From Spirulina subsalsa FACHB-351 (GTDB taxonomy: Bacteria > Cyanobacteriota > Cyanobacteriia > Cyanobacteriales > Spirulinaceae), in the NCBI RefSeq assembly GCF_026130165.1, contig NZ_JAIHOM010000024.1, positions 1 through 50,330 on the forward strand: 50,330 nt of DNA. Reading direction: 5' to 3'. The notes below the pieces were generated by a model that ran no database searches, was not told where the DNA came from, and saw nothing but the letters and a program-made list of their open reading frames with translations. Of this stretch, positions 41,447 through 50,203 are shown one piece after another; position 1 is the stretch's first letter; each line of letters begins with the position of its first letter. Position numbers and translations under genes: made by a program.

Positions 41447-43900
41447 TTAAAGACTTTCACTACTCTCATCCGGGGGCAATTCTTCTCCCGCTTCGACCAC
41501 TAATTCCGGGATAACTACCACATCATCGGTAATCATCGGCAATTGTCCACTATAGAGATTCATGGACTGTAAGCAAGCATTAAGACCTTGTACTGCTTCA
41601 TTGTAGATGGCAATTTTTTCCTCTACTTCTTCCAAGTGTCGCTCATTTTGAGCAATCTTTAACTCCGCTTCCTTCTCCAAGGTTTGTTCTAAATAAGCCC
41701 GCGCTTGGTCATATTTTTGCAGAATATCGAGTCGATATTGTTCCGCCAACGGCAACACTTCAGTTTTAATCATGTTATCAATGGTTTGACGGAATTCACT
41801 GCGAATGGTAGCGGAAACTTTTGGTTCAAAGTCTAGCTTGAGCAGTTGACGAATGGCAGGTTCTGCCTCGACAATACTTTCAGCCCCATAACTTTGGGAG
41901 GTTTGTTGTAAGGTTTGCCGAAATTGGTAAATTGAGAAAGTCCCCTCATTATAAAAGCGAGGACTTTCCCGCACATAGCGATCGCATTCTTTCCGTGCTG
42001 CACTCTCCGCCAGCTTTAACATCGTCTTTTCCAAGTCTTTGAACTGTTGTTCAATTCCCCCATCTTTCCCTAACAAGCGGTACAATTCCCGGTAACAGTC
42101 CGTTGTTTTAACGGACTCTAAGAGACGTTGGCAAAAACTGCTCACAATGAGTTGAGAAGATTCTACTAACACATCTTCAAGTTCATTGGAAAAGTAATAG
42201 AGGGCTTCGACGAGAACAGCTAAGAAAGGCGCGGTAGAATTGCGGTCATGGCTGCCTGTGGCTTTTTTGTAAGCATCTAACACCGAGAAAGTCTGTAAAA
42301 GTCCATCCAGTTTGGCAACCATTTGTTGTTTTAACAGGGTAAAGTCTCGCTCAAATTCTACATCTTCTCGGGCAATAATTTGATTGACTTTTTGCGACAA
42401 ATATGATTTAAATTCACCGCCAATGGTTTGCAGTTGTTGGTTGAGTTTGTCCAACTCCTGCGCCTTCATGGCATCAATTTCACGGGGTTGACTCTGCAAG
42501 TCTTGTCGTTTACTGTTGTAGTAATTTTTTAGACCAATACAAAGGGGCTGTAAATCACTGGCTAAGGTAGTGAAGAGTTGGGGGCGTTTTTCTTCCGTTA
42601 AATACTGGGTGATGGCACTCCGAAAACTTTCAATCCCACTATCGGTAATTAACTGTTCAATCAGGGGAGTTCCCCACTCACTCAAAATGCGCACATAGTT
42701 TTCATTGGCGGTTTCATAACTATTCACAGACACCCGAAAGGGGCTACTGGTGAGTTTGCCGGAGTTGGCACAATAGTTATTAAATTCGCTGACAAATTGC
42801 GGGGTTTCTTCCTCTCCCCCAATGCCTTTGACGCTTTCGGTAAAGAGGGAATCCAGTCCAAAGCGATCGCGTCCTGTGGTCTGTTTAATCTGGCTACCAT
42901 AAAAGCCCAACAGTCCACTGGTTTTATAAATCCTTGTGGTGTCCCGGAATTGGGTTTGAATGAGGTTATCTAACCGTTGACGGAGTTGGGCATTATACCA
43001 AGTTTGGTCAATACGGTTAAAGACGTAAAACACCCGATCTCGAATGCCCGGATTCGTTTTAATTTTCTCCAACAATTCCGTCTCTTCGGTGGTCATATCC
43101 CCGGCAGCAGCTGGTTTTAAAATAGTAATAACGGCTGACGTTTCGGGATCTTCAATTTTGCGATAGGTGAGGTCAGCATCTTTCTGAACTGGAGCATCAA
43201 TGCCAGGTAAGTCCACTAACACATTGCCATCTTCTAACAGAGGATGATAGCAATAATATTGCAGGCGTTTTAACACCGCGCTATTGCTGCCCCGTCGGGC
43301 ATAATCTGCGGCTTTACTCAAGTTGGAAAAGCCTAATTGATCCATTGAATAGATTTTATTTTCTAGGGTAGCAATGCGATCTCGGTTATGCTCAAAGCCC
43401 TCTAATAATAGAATTAAGGCTTTGGCTTGTTTGGCATATTCAGATTTACTTTCGCCCCCTTCTTGTTCGATGATATGTTGTGCTTTTTTCTTCAGGGTTT
43501 CAGTGACATCAGCTTGGTTAATATTGCCGTCTAAGCCTAAACCTAAACGTTGACAAACCAGTTGCACTTGCTCCCGAATTTCTGACTCGCTCAGGAAGGT
43601 TAAAACGACTCGTTCCTCTTCTGGAGTGGCGTATTCAATATAACATTCTGTCCCTGTGGCGTGTCCTTCGGCGCTGTAAAGTAATTCCCGTTCTAACAGG
43701 GCATTGATTAGCATGGATTTACCTGCACTAAATGCCCCAGCAAAGACGATTTCAAATTTCGGTGCAATGGCCTTATTGAGGGAATGTTCAATCTCTCGGG
43801 TACTGTATTGAGTGCGCAAGTTTGGTTCTTGTTGTAACAGTTGCAAGAGAGCATTCACTTGATCTTTCAGCTTGGCACATTGCGGATAGTCTTGACTCAT
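41447..43900 (-). CDS. Bacterial dynamin-like GTPase
   Basis: The 817-residue protein has a GTPase domain at about residues 50-330: G1 FAGAFSAGKSMLINALL, G3 VDLPGIDAP and G4 FNRIDQ (an N-x-x-D). The following 490 residues are long helical segments with heptad-like Leu patterns, forming the stalk and membrane-binding region. No clear transmembrane helix is visible. Dynamin-like proteins remodel membranes; in cyanobacteria they have been linked with thylakoid or plasma-membrane maintenance. It stands alone on the minus strand with a 477-base upstream gap. Confidence 0.87.
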   Translation of the reverse strand: MSQDYPQCAKLKDQVNALLQLLQQEPNLRTQYSTREIEHSLNKAIAPKFEIVFAGAFSAGKSMLINALLERELLYSAEGHATGTECYIEYATPEEERVVLTFLSESEIREQVQLVCQRLGLGLDGNINQADVTETLKKKAQHIIEQEGGESKSEYAKQAKALILLLEGFEHNRDRIATLENKIYSMDQLGFSNLSKAADYARRGSNSAVLKRLQYYCYHPLLEDGNVLVDLPGIDAPVQKDADLTYRKIEDPETSAVITILKPAAAGDMTTEETELLEKIKTNPGIRDRVFYVFNRIDQTWYNAQLRQRLDNLIQTQFRDTTRIYKTSGLLGFYGSQIKQTTGRDRFGLDSLFTESVKGIGGEEETPQFVSEFNNYCANSGKLTSSPFRVSVNSYETANENYVRILSEWGTPLIEQLITDSGIESFRSAITQYLTEEKRPQLFTTLASDLQPLCIGLKNYYNSKRQDLQSQPREIDAMKAQELDKLNQQLQTIGGEFKSYLSQKVNQIIAREDVEFERDFTLLKQQMVAKLDGLLQTFSVLDAYKKATGSHDRNSTAPFLAVLVEALYYFSNELEDVLVESSQLIVSSFCQRLLESVKTTDCYRELYRLLGKDGGIEQQFKDLEKTMLKLAESAARKECDRYVRESPRFYNEGTFSIYQFRQTLQQTSQSYGAESIVEAEPAIRQLLKLDFEPKVSATIRSEFRQTIDNMIKTEVLPLAEQYRLDILQKYDQARAYLEQTLEKEAELKIAQNERHLEEVEEKIAIYNEAVQGLNACLQSMNLYSGQLPMITDDVVVIPELVVEAGEELPPDESSESL

Positions 43901-44377
43901 TATTACCCCGATTCTTTATGCTAGAACATTTATGGCTACAGAGAATCTTTGTCCTTTTTCGGAAAGATAGCAAATTTTGGGGCAGGACAAAATTGTTGAC
44001 CCTAAATTTAATCTTTTTCTCCACATTTATCTCTTGTGTAAATGCACAAAACATGGTATAAAGTTCCCTCGGTAACGAGAGGATTCTGGAAAAAGTTTAA
44101 CCTAAAAGAGGAGAACTGCTGAAAAATACGCAAAACTTCAGGGCGTTGGCATCCGTGTTTCTGCTGAGATTACCTAGGTTTTTCTTTGGGAAAACTTTAC
44201 ATTTTTTTGGACAGTTGAGGCTTGATCTCGCTGAAAATTGGCGGTTTTCTAGAATCAGAGGGAAAAGAAGATTAAATAATCAAGGGGAATTTTTTATGAT
44301 GAAATAATAAAGCTGTGACAAAAATCACGAGATGACCTGTAAAAAGATCACAGGAGTTCGCGGGAAACTAGCAGAAG
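43901..44377. other. 477-base gap between the dynamin gene and a small gene
   Basis: No protein of credible length is encoded. The plus-strand end contains a CRP-type site (44314-44329) and a near-site at 44337-44353, and the minus-strand end must hold the dynamin promoter. No RNA gene was recognised. Confidence 0.4.
44314..44329. promoter_or_regulatory. CRP-type site TGTGA-N6-TCACG
   Basis: TGTGA (44314-44318), CAAAAA, TCACG (44325-44329) matches the CRP consensus with one mismatch. A second, imperfect CTGTAA-N5-TCACAG lies at 44337-44353. They sit 49 and 25 bases before the start codon at 44378, so a bound regulator could activate or block that gene. Confidence 0.4.
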
Positions 44378-44605
44378 ATGAGGGACAAATCAAATTCTGC
44401 TGGAACCATCGTGGATACTTCACATATCATTCGACTCTTAGTAGAAAAAGCCCTCTATATTAAGAGACTCACCCCGGAAATTGAAAATGGCATTAATGAG
44501 GAATTGACCCGCTTGGGTCATATTTCTGAGGTAGACTATGAGGCATTAGAATTGCTGATGGCGGAAATGGATGCCGGACGAGTTCAGTTAGTGTCTAGTG
44601 TGTAG
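44378..44605 (+). CDS. Small hypothetical protein (75 aa)
   Basis: The 75-residue protein is acidic and helical (IVDTSHIIRLLVEKALYIKR, then a Glu-rich helix). It has no recognised motif. Its coding-like sequence and the CRP-type site just upstream support expression. It converges, with a gap of 4 bases, on the minus-strand gene that ends at 44610. Function unknown. Confidence 0.6.
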   Translation: MRDKSNSAGTIVDTSHIIRLLVEKALYIKRLTPEIENGINEELTRLGHISEVDYEALELLMAEMDAGRVQLVSSV

Positions 44606-44609
44606 TGTC

Positions 44610-45011
44610 TCAAGTTGACCAAAAAAATTTCATCACCCGATTTAAGCGTTGTCTTGCGATCGCCTGTTGTCCCGGATCAGGGATCAATCCCTCACTGGGA
44701 TTGAGTTGCATCAAAAGCGGAATCGTTTCCGTATCTAAAGCCACTTGGAAAGCATGATCCGGCCAGACTAAATCCGAGGCTTGTCGCAGATCCTCCACTT
44801 GAGGATCCGTCTGAGGGTCTGTTGCTGTTCCTGAATATTTTGCCCAGAAAAGAGGGCGCACCCAACACATCCCGCGCTGGGGAATCCATTGAATTACTTC
44901 TGCATAAAGACGCCCATAAAAGCCACAAGATTCCTGTTCAAGATTTGCTTCTAAATAAACAATTTGTTGAGGGGTAAAAGGAGCAACAGGATGAAACATA
45001 GGAGAATCCAT
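44610..45011 (-). CDS. Hypothetical cyanobacterial protein (133 aa)
   Basis: The 133-residue protein has no signal peptide or membrane segment. It contains tryptophan- and proline-rich segments (VIQWIPQRGMCWVRPLFWA, SDLVWPDHAFQ) and an Arg-rich C-terminal helix. I do not recognise a named family. It is divergent from the penicillin acylase gene, with 52 bases between the starts, and convergent with the small gene at 44378. Confidence 0.65.
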   Translation of the reverse strand: MDSPMFHPVAPFTPQQIVYLEANLEQESCGFYGRLYAEVIQWIPQRGMCWVRPLFWAKYSGTATDPQTDPQVEDLRQASDLVWPDHAFQVALDTETIPLLMQLNPSEGLIPDPGQQAIARQRLNRVMKFFWST

Positions 45012-45063
45012 AAGTGATAATCCATTATTAATGCTGAATCCTGTTCACTAGCTTAACGTAACA

Positions 45064-47151
45064 ATGATTTTAACTCAACGCCCCGGCTTGTGGTGTTCCC
45101 TGCTTCTTTGTACCATTGCTCTCGTCCTTTCCTTGGGAATGTCCAGTCAGATGACCAGCCAGCGCACAGAAATCCTCTGGGATAGTTGGGGAGTCCCCCA
45201 CATTTTCGCCCCGGATTTAGAACAAGTTTTAACCGGATTTGGCTATGCCCAAATGCACAGTCACGGCAACTTAATTTTACGCCTGTATGGGCAAAGTCGA
45301 GGTAAGGCTGCCGAATATTGGGGCGAGGATTATCTCCCGTCAGACCGCTATGTTCATCAGATGGGGATTCCCGAACGGGCCCAACAATGGTATCGTTCCC
45401 AAACGCCCCAAATGCGGCGCTATTTAGACGCTTTTGCTGGGGGAATGAATCGTTATGCCCAAGACCATCCCCAGTTATTAGCAGAGTCCTTAAAGGTGGT
45501 ATTTCCCCTTACGGGAGTCGATGTTTTAGCCCATCTGCAACGGGTGATTCATTTCCAGTTTCTCAGTCCTCCTTTCAGGACTCCCTTACTCCCTCAAGGG
45601 TCCAATGGTTGGGCGATCGCACCCAGTCATTCTGCTAGCCAAAACGCCTTACTCCTCGCCAATCCTCACCTCCCTTGGCGGGACTTTTATTTGTGGTATG
45701 AAGCCCATTGGGAAACCCCCCAGACCAAACTTTATGGGGCGGCTTTAGTGGGAATGCCCATGTTGGCGATCGCCTTTAATCAACACCTCGGCTGGACCGC
45801 TACCGTCAACACCCACAACGGCAGAACCTTCTACGAACTCACCCTAGCCCCAGACGGCTATCAATGGGAGGGGGGAGTTCGTCCCTTTCAGCAGCAGGAA
45901 AAACACCTCAAAATTAAACAATCTGACGGCACTTTTCGCACCGAATCCCTAATCATTGAACGCTCCATCCACGGCGTAATTCTAGAGAAAAATCAGCAAA
46001 AGGCGATCGCCCTCAAAGTCGTAGGCTTAGACCGTCCCCACCTCCTCGCCCAATTTTTACACATGGCAGAAGCCCGCAATTTCCGACAATTTCAACAGGC
46101 CATGTCTCAATTACAACTGCCCCTATTTAATATTTTATACGCCGATCAAGCCGGAGAAATTGCCTACATTTTTAACGCCCTCATCCCCCAACATTCCCAA
46201 GGCAATTGGCAAGACTGGAAAAAAACAATCCCCGGCCATCAAACGAACACCCTCTGGACTGATTATCACCCCTATCAAGACCTACCCCAACTGGTCAATC
46301 CTGCCACAGGTTGGCTACAAAATACCAACGATCCTCCCTGGACTAGCACCTTCCCACCTCTGCTACAACCTGACCACTATCCTGCCTATTTTGCCCCCAA
46401 TTCCTTAACCGGAGCATTTGACATTTTTCGGACACAACGTTCCCTAAAAATGCTCCTAGATTCTCCATCTTGGACATTACAACAGGTAATAGATGCCAAA
46501 TTTTCCAGCCACCTAGAACTTGCCGATCGTATCCTTGATGATCTCATCAATGCAGCCCAAGATTCCCCTCGTCCTCTCATCCAACAAGCGGTAAATATCC
46601 TCTCCCACTGGGATAGACAAGCAAATGCTAACAGTAAAGGTGCCGCACTCTTTGCCATGTGGTTTCTCTCTATGAATCAACAATCCCTCTTTTCCACCCC
46701 TTGGAATCCCGCAGATCCCCTCAATACCCCCCAAGGATTAAGCAATCCGCAACAAGCGGTTTCAATTCTGGAAAATAGTACTTTACAACTGGAATTTGCT
46801 TGTGGTAAGATTAATGTAGAATGGGGGGATTGTGTGCGCTTAAAATATGGAACTGTAGAACGCCCAGCTAGCGGGGCTTCTGGAAAACTAGGGAGTTTTC
46901 GTGTACTAGATATTTCCCCAGATGGCGAACAAAAATTTCAAGTCGTGGGGGGAGATGGGTATATGGCAGCGATGGAATTTTCCCAGCCCTTGCGTGCCAA
47001 AGTCCTCAACCCTTACGGTAACGCCACCCAGCCCCACTCTCCCCACCGAGGGGATCAAATCCCCTTATATGCCCAGCAAGAAATGCGTCCTCTGTGGTGG
47101 ACTCGTTCTGAGATTGAAGACCATTTAGAAGAGCGGCAGGAATTGCTTTAA
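45064..47151 (+). CDS. Penicillin acylase family (Ntn-hydrolase) protein
   Basis: The 695-residue precursor has a signal peptide (about residues 8-27), an alpha-chain part, and the autocatalytic site at Ser180 in LPQGSNGWAIAP, which becomes the N-terminal nucleophile of the beta chain after self-cleavage. ANPHLPW and TATVNTHNG follow as in acylases that cleave penicillins or acyl-homoserine lactones, and NTNDPPW carries the conserved Asn. It is probably periplasmic. Cyanobacterial members such as AiiC degrade quorum signals; that activity is possible but unproven here. Confidence 0.87.
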   Translation: MILTQRPGLWCSLLLCTIALVLSLGMSSQMTSQRTEILWDSWGVPHIFAPDLEQVLTGFGYAQMHSHGNLILRLYGQSRGKAAEYWGEDYLPSDRYVHQMGIPERAQQWYRSQTPQMRRYLDAFAGGMNRYAQDHPQLLAESLKVVFPLTGVDVLAHLQRVIHFQFLSPPFRTPLLPQGSNGWAIAPSHSASQNALLLANPHLPWRDFYLWYEAHWETPQTKLYGAALVGMPMLAIAFNQHLGWTATVNTHNGRTFYELTLAPDGYQWEGGVRPFQQQEKHLKIKQSDGTFRTESLIIERSIHGVILEKNQQKAIALKVVGLDRPHLLAQFLHMAEARNFRQFQQAMSQLQLPLFNILYADQAGEIAYIFNALIPQHSQGNWQDWKKTIPGHQTNTLWTDYHPYQDLPQLVNPATGWLQNTNDPPWTSTFPPLLQPDHYPAYFAPNSLTGAFDIFRTQRSLKMLLDSPSWTLQQVIDAKFSSHLELADRILDDLINAAQDSPRPLIQQAVNILSHWDRQANANSKGAALFAMWFLSMNQQSLFSTPWNPADPLNTPQGLSNPQQAVSILENSTLQLEFACGKINVEWGDCVRLKYGTVERPASGASGKLGSFRVLDISPDGEQKFQVVGGDGYMAAMEFSQPLRAKVLNPYGNATQPHSPHRGDQIPLYAQQEMRPLWWTRSEIEDHLEERQELL

Positions 47152-47174
47152 AATCCTTGGCTCGTTGTTAGGCT

Positions 47175-47570
47175 TTAGCCCGAGTGAGTCGTTGAGGGTT
47201 GACTTAAGATTTCCAAAATCTTCGCCCCGAAAGTTAAAGGATCAAATAATTTAGGGAGAATAGCCCAGACCCCCAACTGATAGTAATTGGGATCATTTTG
47301 GATATAACTCGCCACCTTAGCCGTTAGTAAAATAACCGGAATTTCCACCGTTTCCCCTTGACTGCGCAAACGGTGAAGAGTTTCCATCCCATCCAAATCC
47401 GGCATCATCACATCTAAAAGAATGACATCCGGGCGTTGTTGCTTTGCAATTTCAATCCCTTCCTTTCCCGAAGCCGCCGTAAATACTTCCCATCCGCCAC
47501 TCACTTCTAAACTAAGTTGCACAACCTCTCTAATATCATCTTCATCGTCAATCACCAAAATCCGTTTCAT
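47175..47570 (-). CDS. Single-domain response regulator (CheY-like receiver)
   Basis: The 131-residue receiver has the acidic pocket DDEDD (residues 7-11), the phospho-acceptor Asp in VILLDVMMPDLDG (near residue 53) and the switch threonine in VILLTAK. The lysine of the usual KPF motif is present in LPKLFDP but the proline is replaced. There is no output domain. The ATG at 47570 is used, with a GGGGGG just upstream; a frame open further up runs through palindromic repeats and is not part of the protein. No kinase gene is adjacent. ArsA-like gene lies 218 bases upstream on the same strand. Confidence 0.87.
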   Translation of the reverse strand: MKRILVIDDEDDIREVVQLSLEVSGGWEVFTAASGKEGIEIAKQQRPDVILLDVMMPDLDGMETLHRLRSQGETVEIPVILLTAKVASYIQNDPNYYQLGVWAILPKLFDPLTFGAKILEILSQPSTTHSG

Positions 47571-47596
47571 CATATCCCCCCTTAACGCTTGAATTC

Positions 47597-47770
47597 GTAG
47601 GTTGGGTGAAGCGACAGCGTAACCCAACAAAATAATTGAGAATTGAGAATTGTTTCGCGATCTGTAGGTTGGGTGAAGCGACAGCGTAACCCAACAAAAT
47701 AATTGATAATTGATAATTGATAATTGTTTCGCGATCTGTAGGTTGGGCAAAGCACCAGCGTAACCCAACA
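47597..47770. repeat. Three copies of the GTTGGGT palindrome with AATTGAT-type heptamers
   Basis: Copies are at 47597-47632, 47664-47699 and 47738-47770, each starting GTAGGTTGGG and ending AACCCAACA. The spacers contain AATTGA(G/T)AATTGA(G/T) and TGTTTCGCGATCTGTAG. The block separates the ArsA-like gene from the response regulator. Confidence 0.85.
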
Positions 47771-47787
47771 GACCAAAGGTCAATCCA

Positions 47788-48963
47788 TTACGGTTGGAAC
47801 CGAATCTTTAAATAATCCTCCTCCATCTTTGCGCCCTTGGGTTGTAAAGACGCTAAGGATTGAGGTAAAACCAAATTACGGCGATGATTACCAATGCGAA
47901 TATTTAACTCATCCCCCGACTTATTCAACTGAATCTTATCCTTCGTCATGCCCGGTAAATACAACTCCAGACTGTAATGATCCCCTCCTTGAACCACCCG
48001 CACCGTATTTTCCTTATGATAAACTTGGGTCGGATCTTCATCAGGATAAAGCAATCCTTTCAGCCTTTGTAACGCCTCCATCCCACACATTTCCTCAGAA
48101 AAAAGTGGAACTTCCTTCACAGGTAAAGGATGGAAATTTTCATGAATTTCTGCCTTATATTGCTTCTGACTTTCCTTCCAACGTTGGAAAAACGGATCAC
48201 TCACTTCATCAGGAATAATCCTATTAGCAATCACCAAATCCGTCGCCACATTGTATAAACTTAAATAAGCATGAGCGCGTAGAGACTCTTTAATCACCAT
48301 TTTCTCGGGATTAGTCACCAAACGCACCGAGGTTTGAGTATTATCGGTTAAGACTTTTTCTAACGCCTCAATCTGTTCATAAAACTCATAAGGTGCATCC
48401 ATTACCTCCTTATCCGGCAAGGAAAACCCCGTAATCGGTTTGAAAATCGGTTCAAAAAGGGGCCGCAGTGCCACCGACATTCCTTGTAACGGTTTGTAAA
48501 ATCTTCTCATATACCATCCCCCCACCTCCGGGATACTTAACAACCGTAAGGCGGTCCCCGTGGGTGCAGAATCGATAATCAGGACATCATAATCCCCCTC
48601 ATCGTAATGGCGCTTCATACGCACCAGACCAAAAATCTCATCCATCCCCGGTAAAACGGCCAACTCTTCCGCTTGTACCCCATCCAATCCTCGCGCTTGC
48701 AACACCTGGGTAATGTAGCGTTTCACAGCCCCCCAATTGCCTTCCAACTCCATCAGGGCATCTAATTCCGCCCCCCAGAGATTCTCTACCACAGGACGGG
48801 CTTCATGACCCATTTCCTGATCAAAACTATCCGCTAAAGAGTGGGCCGGGTCTGTACTTAGCACCAAGGTTTTATAGCCCAATTCTGCACAACGTAAACC
48901 TGTAGCGGCTGCCACTGAGGTTTTACCTACCCCACCTTTACCCGTCATTAAAATTAAGCGCAT
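47788..48963 (-). CDS. ArsA/GET3-type ATPase with C-terminal HSP20-like domain
   Basis: The 391-residue protein has a deviant Walker [15 protein letters not shown] at residues 7-20, switch [12 protein letters not shown] (about 38-48) and switch [16 protein letters not shown] (about 129-142). The C-terminal 70 residues ([20 protein letters not shown] to DYLKIRFQP) form the ArsA_HSP20 beta-sandwich. This architecture is common in cyanobacteria and is not an arsenite pump subunit: the arsenite-binding cysteines of classical ArsA are lacking. A membrane-protein targeting or chaperone role is plausible. It is 12 kb from the ars operon and unlinked to it. Confidence 0.88.
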   Translation of the reverse strand: MRLILMTGKGGVGKTSVAAATGLRCAELGYKTLVLSTDPAHSLADSFDQEMGHEARPVVENLWGAELDALMELEGNWGAVKRYITQVLQARGLDGVQAEELAVLPGMDEIFGLVRMKRHYDEGDYDVLIIDSAPTGTALRLLSIPEVGGWYMRRFYKPLQGMSVALRPLFEPIFKPITGFSLPDKEVMDAPYEFYEQIEALEKVLTDNTQTSVRLVTNPEKMVIKESLRAHAYLSLYNVATDLVIANRIIPDEVSDPFFQRWKESQKQYKAEIHENFHPLPVKEVPLFSEEMCGMEALQRLKGLLYPDEDPTQVYHKENTVRVVQGGDHYSLELYLPGMTKDKIQLNKSGDELNIRIGNHRRNLVLPQSLASLQPKGAKMEEDYLKIRFQP

Positions 48964-49016
48964 GAGTCACCTAACTCCCACTGAAGAATTCTGAGAAGTA
49001 TTTACATATATTCACT

Positions 49017-49415
49017 TTAACGGGTTTTGCCTGAAAAAAAATGTTGACGCACCACATCCCAGGGGGAAATGTCCCAAGTATCCAGATGGGAGATGATCTG
49101 ATTTTGGTCATTGAGGATTAAGACACTGTGACCGGGAATGGCAATGCGGGGCTGCCAAGGGAGGGGAGTGGTCCAGTGGAGAGTCCAGCTCGTGAGGATT
49201 TGTTCCTGTTGCTGTTCGATGGCGTGGAGGTCTAACTGAACGGCTTTAAACCAAGTCTGGAAAAACTGGATCATCTGTTGATACCGTGCCAGTCCGCGAA
49301 ATTCCGTTAGGGGGTCTTTGAAATAGACTTGGGGGTGATAAATGCCATAGGTTTGGTCTTGGGGGAAGCGTTGATAATCGGCTTTAAGAATCTCAAGAAT
49401 ATCCATGGGTTCCAT
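49017..49415 (-). CDS. DUF2358 family protein (NTF2-like)
   Basis: The 132-residue protein begins MEPMDILEILKADYQRFPQD, then IYHPQVYFKDPLTEFRGLARYQ, FFQTWFKAV and a strand-rich C-terminus (SWTLHWTTPLPWQPRIAIPGHS). This is the DUF2358 pattern, an NTF2-like cone-shaped fold in cyanobacteria and plastids. The function is unknown. A second in-frame ATG three codons later is equally usable as start. It lies 53 bases upstream of the ArsA-type gene on the same strand and may share its transcript. Confidence 0.8.
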   Translation of the reverse strand: MEPMDILEILKADYQRFPQDQTYGIYHPQVYFKDPLTEFRGLARYQQMIQFFQTWFKAVQLDLHAIEQQQEQILTSWTLHWTTPLPWQPRIAIPGHSVLILNDQNQIISHLDTWDISPWDVVRQHFFSGKTR

Positions 49416-49505
49416 GTCCAGTTGCCTTGATCAATATAGGCTTTTTCAAGCCCCCGTTAGATTGCGACAGCAATTAACGGTGGGTTCGTGACTGAATTGG
49501 CTCGG

Positions 49506-49647
49506 TATAGCGTTTCCAAATCATTGATCAACTCTCAGGGAAGTTTCTCATAATACTTCAAGCTCCTTGTAACCCTTGTATACTGTTCCCAGATCCGGTG
49601 TTCCCTGTTCCCTTTGTGGATTACAAAACTTAAATGGAAACGCTATA
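49506..49647. mobile_element. Possible 142-bp MITE with IS630-like TATAGCGTTTCCA ends
   Basis: TATAGCGTTTCCA at 49506-49518 and TGGAAACGCTATA at 49635-49647 are perfect 13-bp inverted repeats that begin and end with TA, the target preferred by IS630/Tc1 elements. The 116-base interior has no reading frame. It lies in the gap before the cupin gene, whose promoter may lie inside or just after it. A degenerate IS605-type right end may precede it at 49455-49490. Confidence 0.5.
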
Positions 49648-49705
49648 GAATAGAAACTAGACCACAATCTAAACGATATTGCCCAATATTGCGGAGCAAG
49701 ACACC

Positions 49706-50128
49706 ATGAGCGAAGAACAAACCAATGCCTCTACCCCAACGGTAACAGAGAGTCCTTCTGAGGTCAAAGGGGCTGATATTCCTGAAGGTGCAGTTGTTGA
49801 AGAACGTCCTTGGGGAACGGTGACGATGTTGGAACAGGGGGAACGGTATCGCATCAATCGCATTGAGGTAAAACCGGGCAGTCATATTAGCACCCAGATG
49901 CACTATCATCGCAGTGAACACTGGGTCGTCGTTGCTGGGACGGCAAAGGTGATTTGTGATGGTCAGGAGACGCTGTTAATGCAGAAACAATCTACCTATG
50001 TGCCGATGAATACGAAACACCGGGTAGAAAATCCGGGAGTGATTCCCTTGGTGATGATTGAAATTCAAAATGGCGAGTTTTTGGGGGATGAGGATATTAT
50101 CCGCTTTTCGGAATTAGAGGGCAAGTAA
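49706..50128 (+). CDS. Cupin, mannose-6-phosphate isomerase type II C-terminal domain protein
   Basis: The 140-residue protein has a polar N-terminal tail and a cupin barrel. VVEERPWGTVTMLEQGERYRI starts the domain. The metal ligands are in QMHYHRSEHWVVVAG (HxH...E) and the last histidine is in PMNTKHRVENPG. This domain forms the C-terminal half of bifunctional mannose-6-phosphate isomerase/GDP-mannose pyrophosphorylases and exists alone in many cyanobacteria. It would make mannose-6-phosphate for GDP-mannose and polysaccharides. The ATG at 49706 with GGAG ten bases before is used; a TTG at 49679 is also in frame. Confidence 0.87.
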   Translation: MSEEQTNASTPTVTESPSEVKGADIPEGAVVEERPWGTVTMLEQGERYRINRIEVKPGSHISTQMHYHRSEHWVVVAGTAKVICDGQETLLMQKQSTYVPMNTKHRVENPGVIPLVMIEIQNGEFLGDEDIIRFSELEGK

Positions 50129-50166
50129 GCGCCCCGACGCTGACCGACAATAATGGGATACAAGCC

Positions 50167-50189
50167 CCGTGCTTCTAGCACGGTTTTTT
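50167..50189 (+). terminator. Rho-independent terminator after the cupin gene
   Basis: CCGTGC (50167-50172) pairs with GCACGG (50178-50183) around a 5-base loop and is followed by six T. The hairpin is also similar to the palindrome of an IS200/IS605 end and lies only 15 bases before one. Confidence 0.65.
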
Positions 50190-50203
50190 AGTGCTAGGAG
50201 GAG

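Noticed and set aside
47574-47783. 70-residue upstream extension of the response regulator
   Set aside because: It is translated from three palindromic repeats; the receiver domain begins at MKRILVIDDED.
47788-48963. ArsA as part of an arsenite pump together with the ars operon
   Set aside because: The protein has the HSP20-like tail and lacks the cysteines of classical ArsA; the ars operon already has an Acr3 transporter that needs no ATPase, and the loci are 12 kb apart.
49455-49490. Another IS200/IS605-type right end
   Set aside because: There is a CCGTTA...TAACGG stem with a CAATTAACGGTGGG segment, but it lacks the terminal TCAA and any tnpB-like tail, so it was not listed as a separate element.
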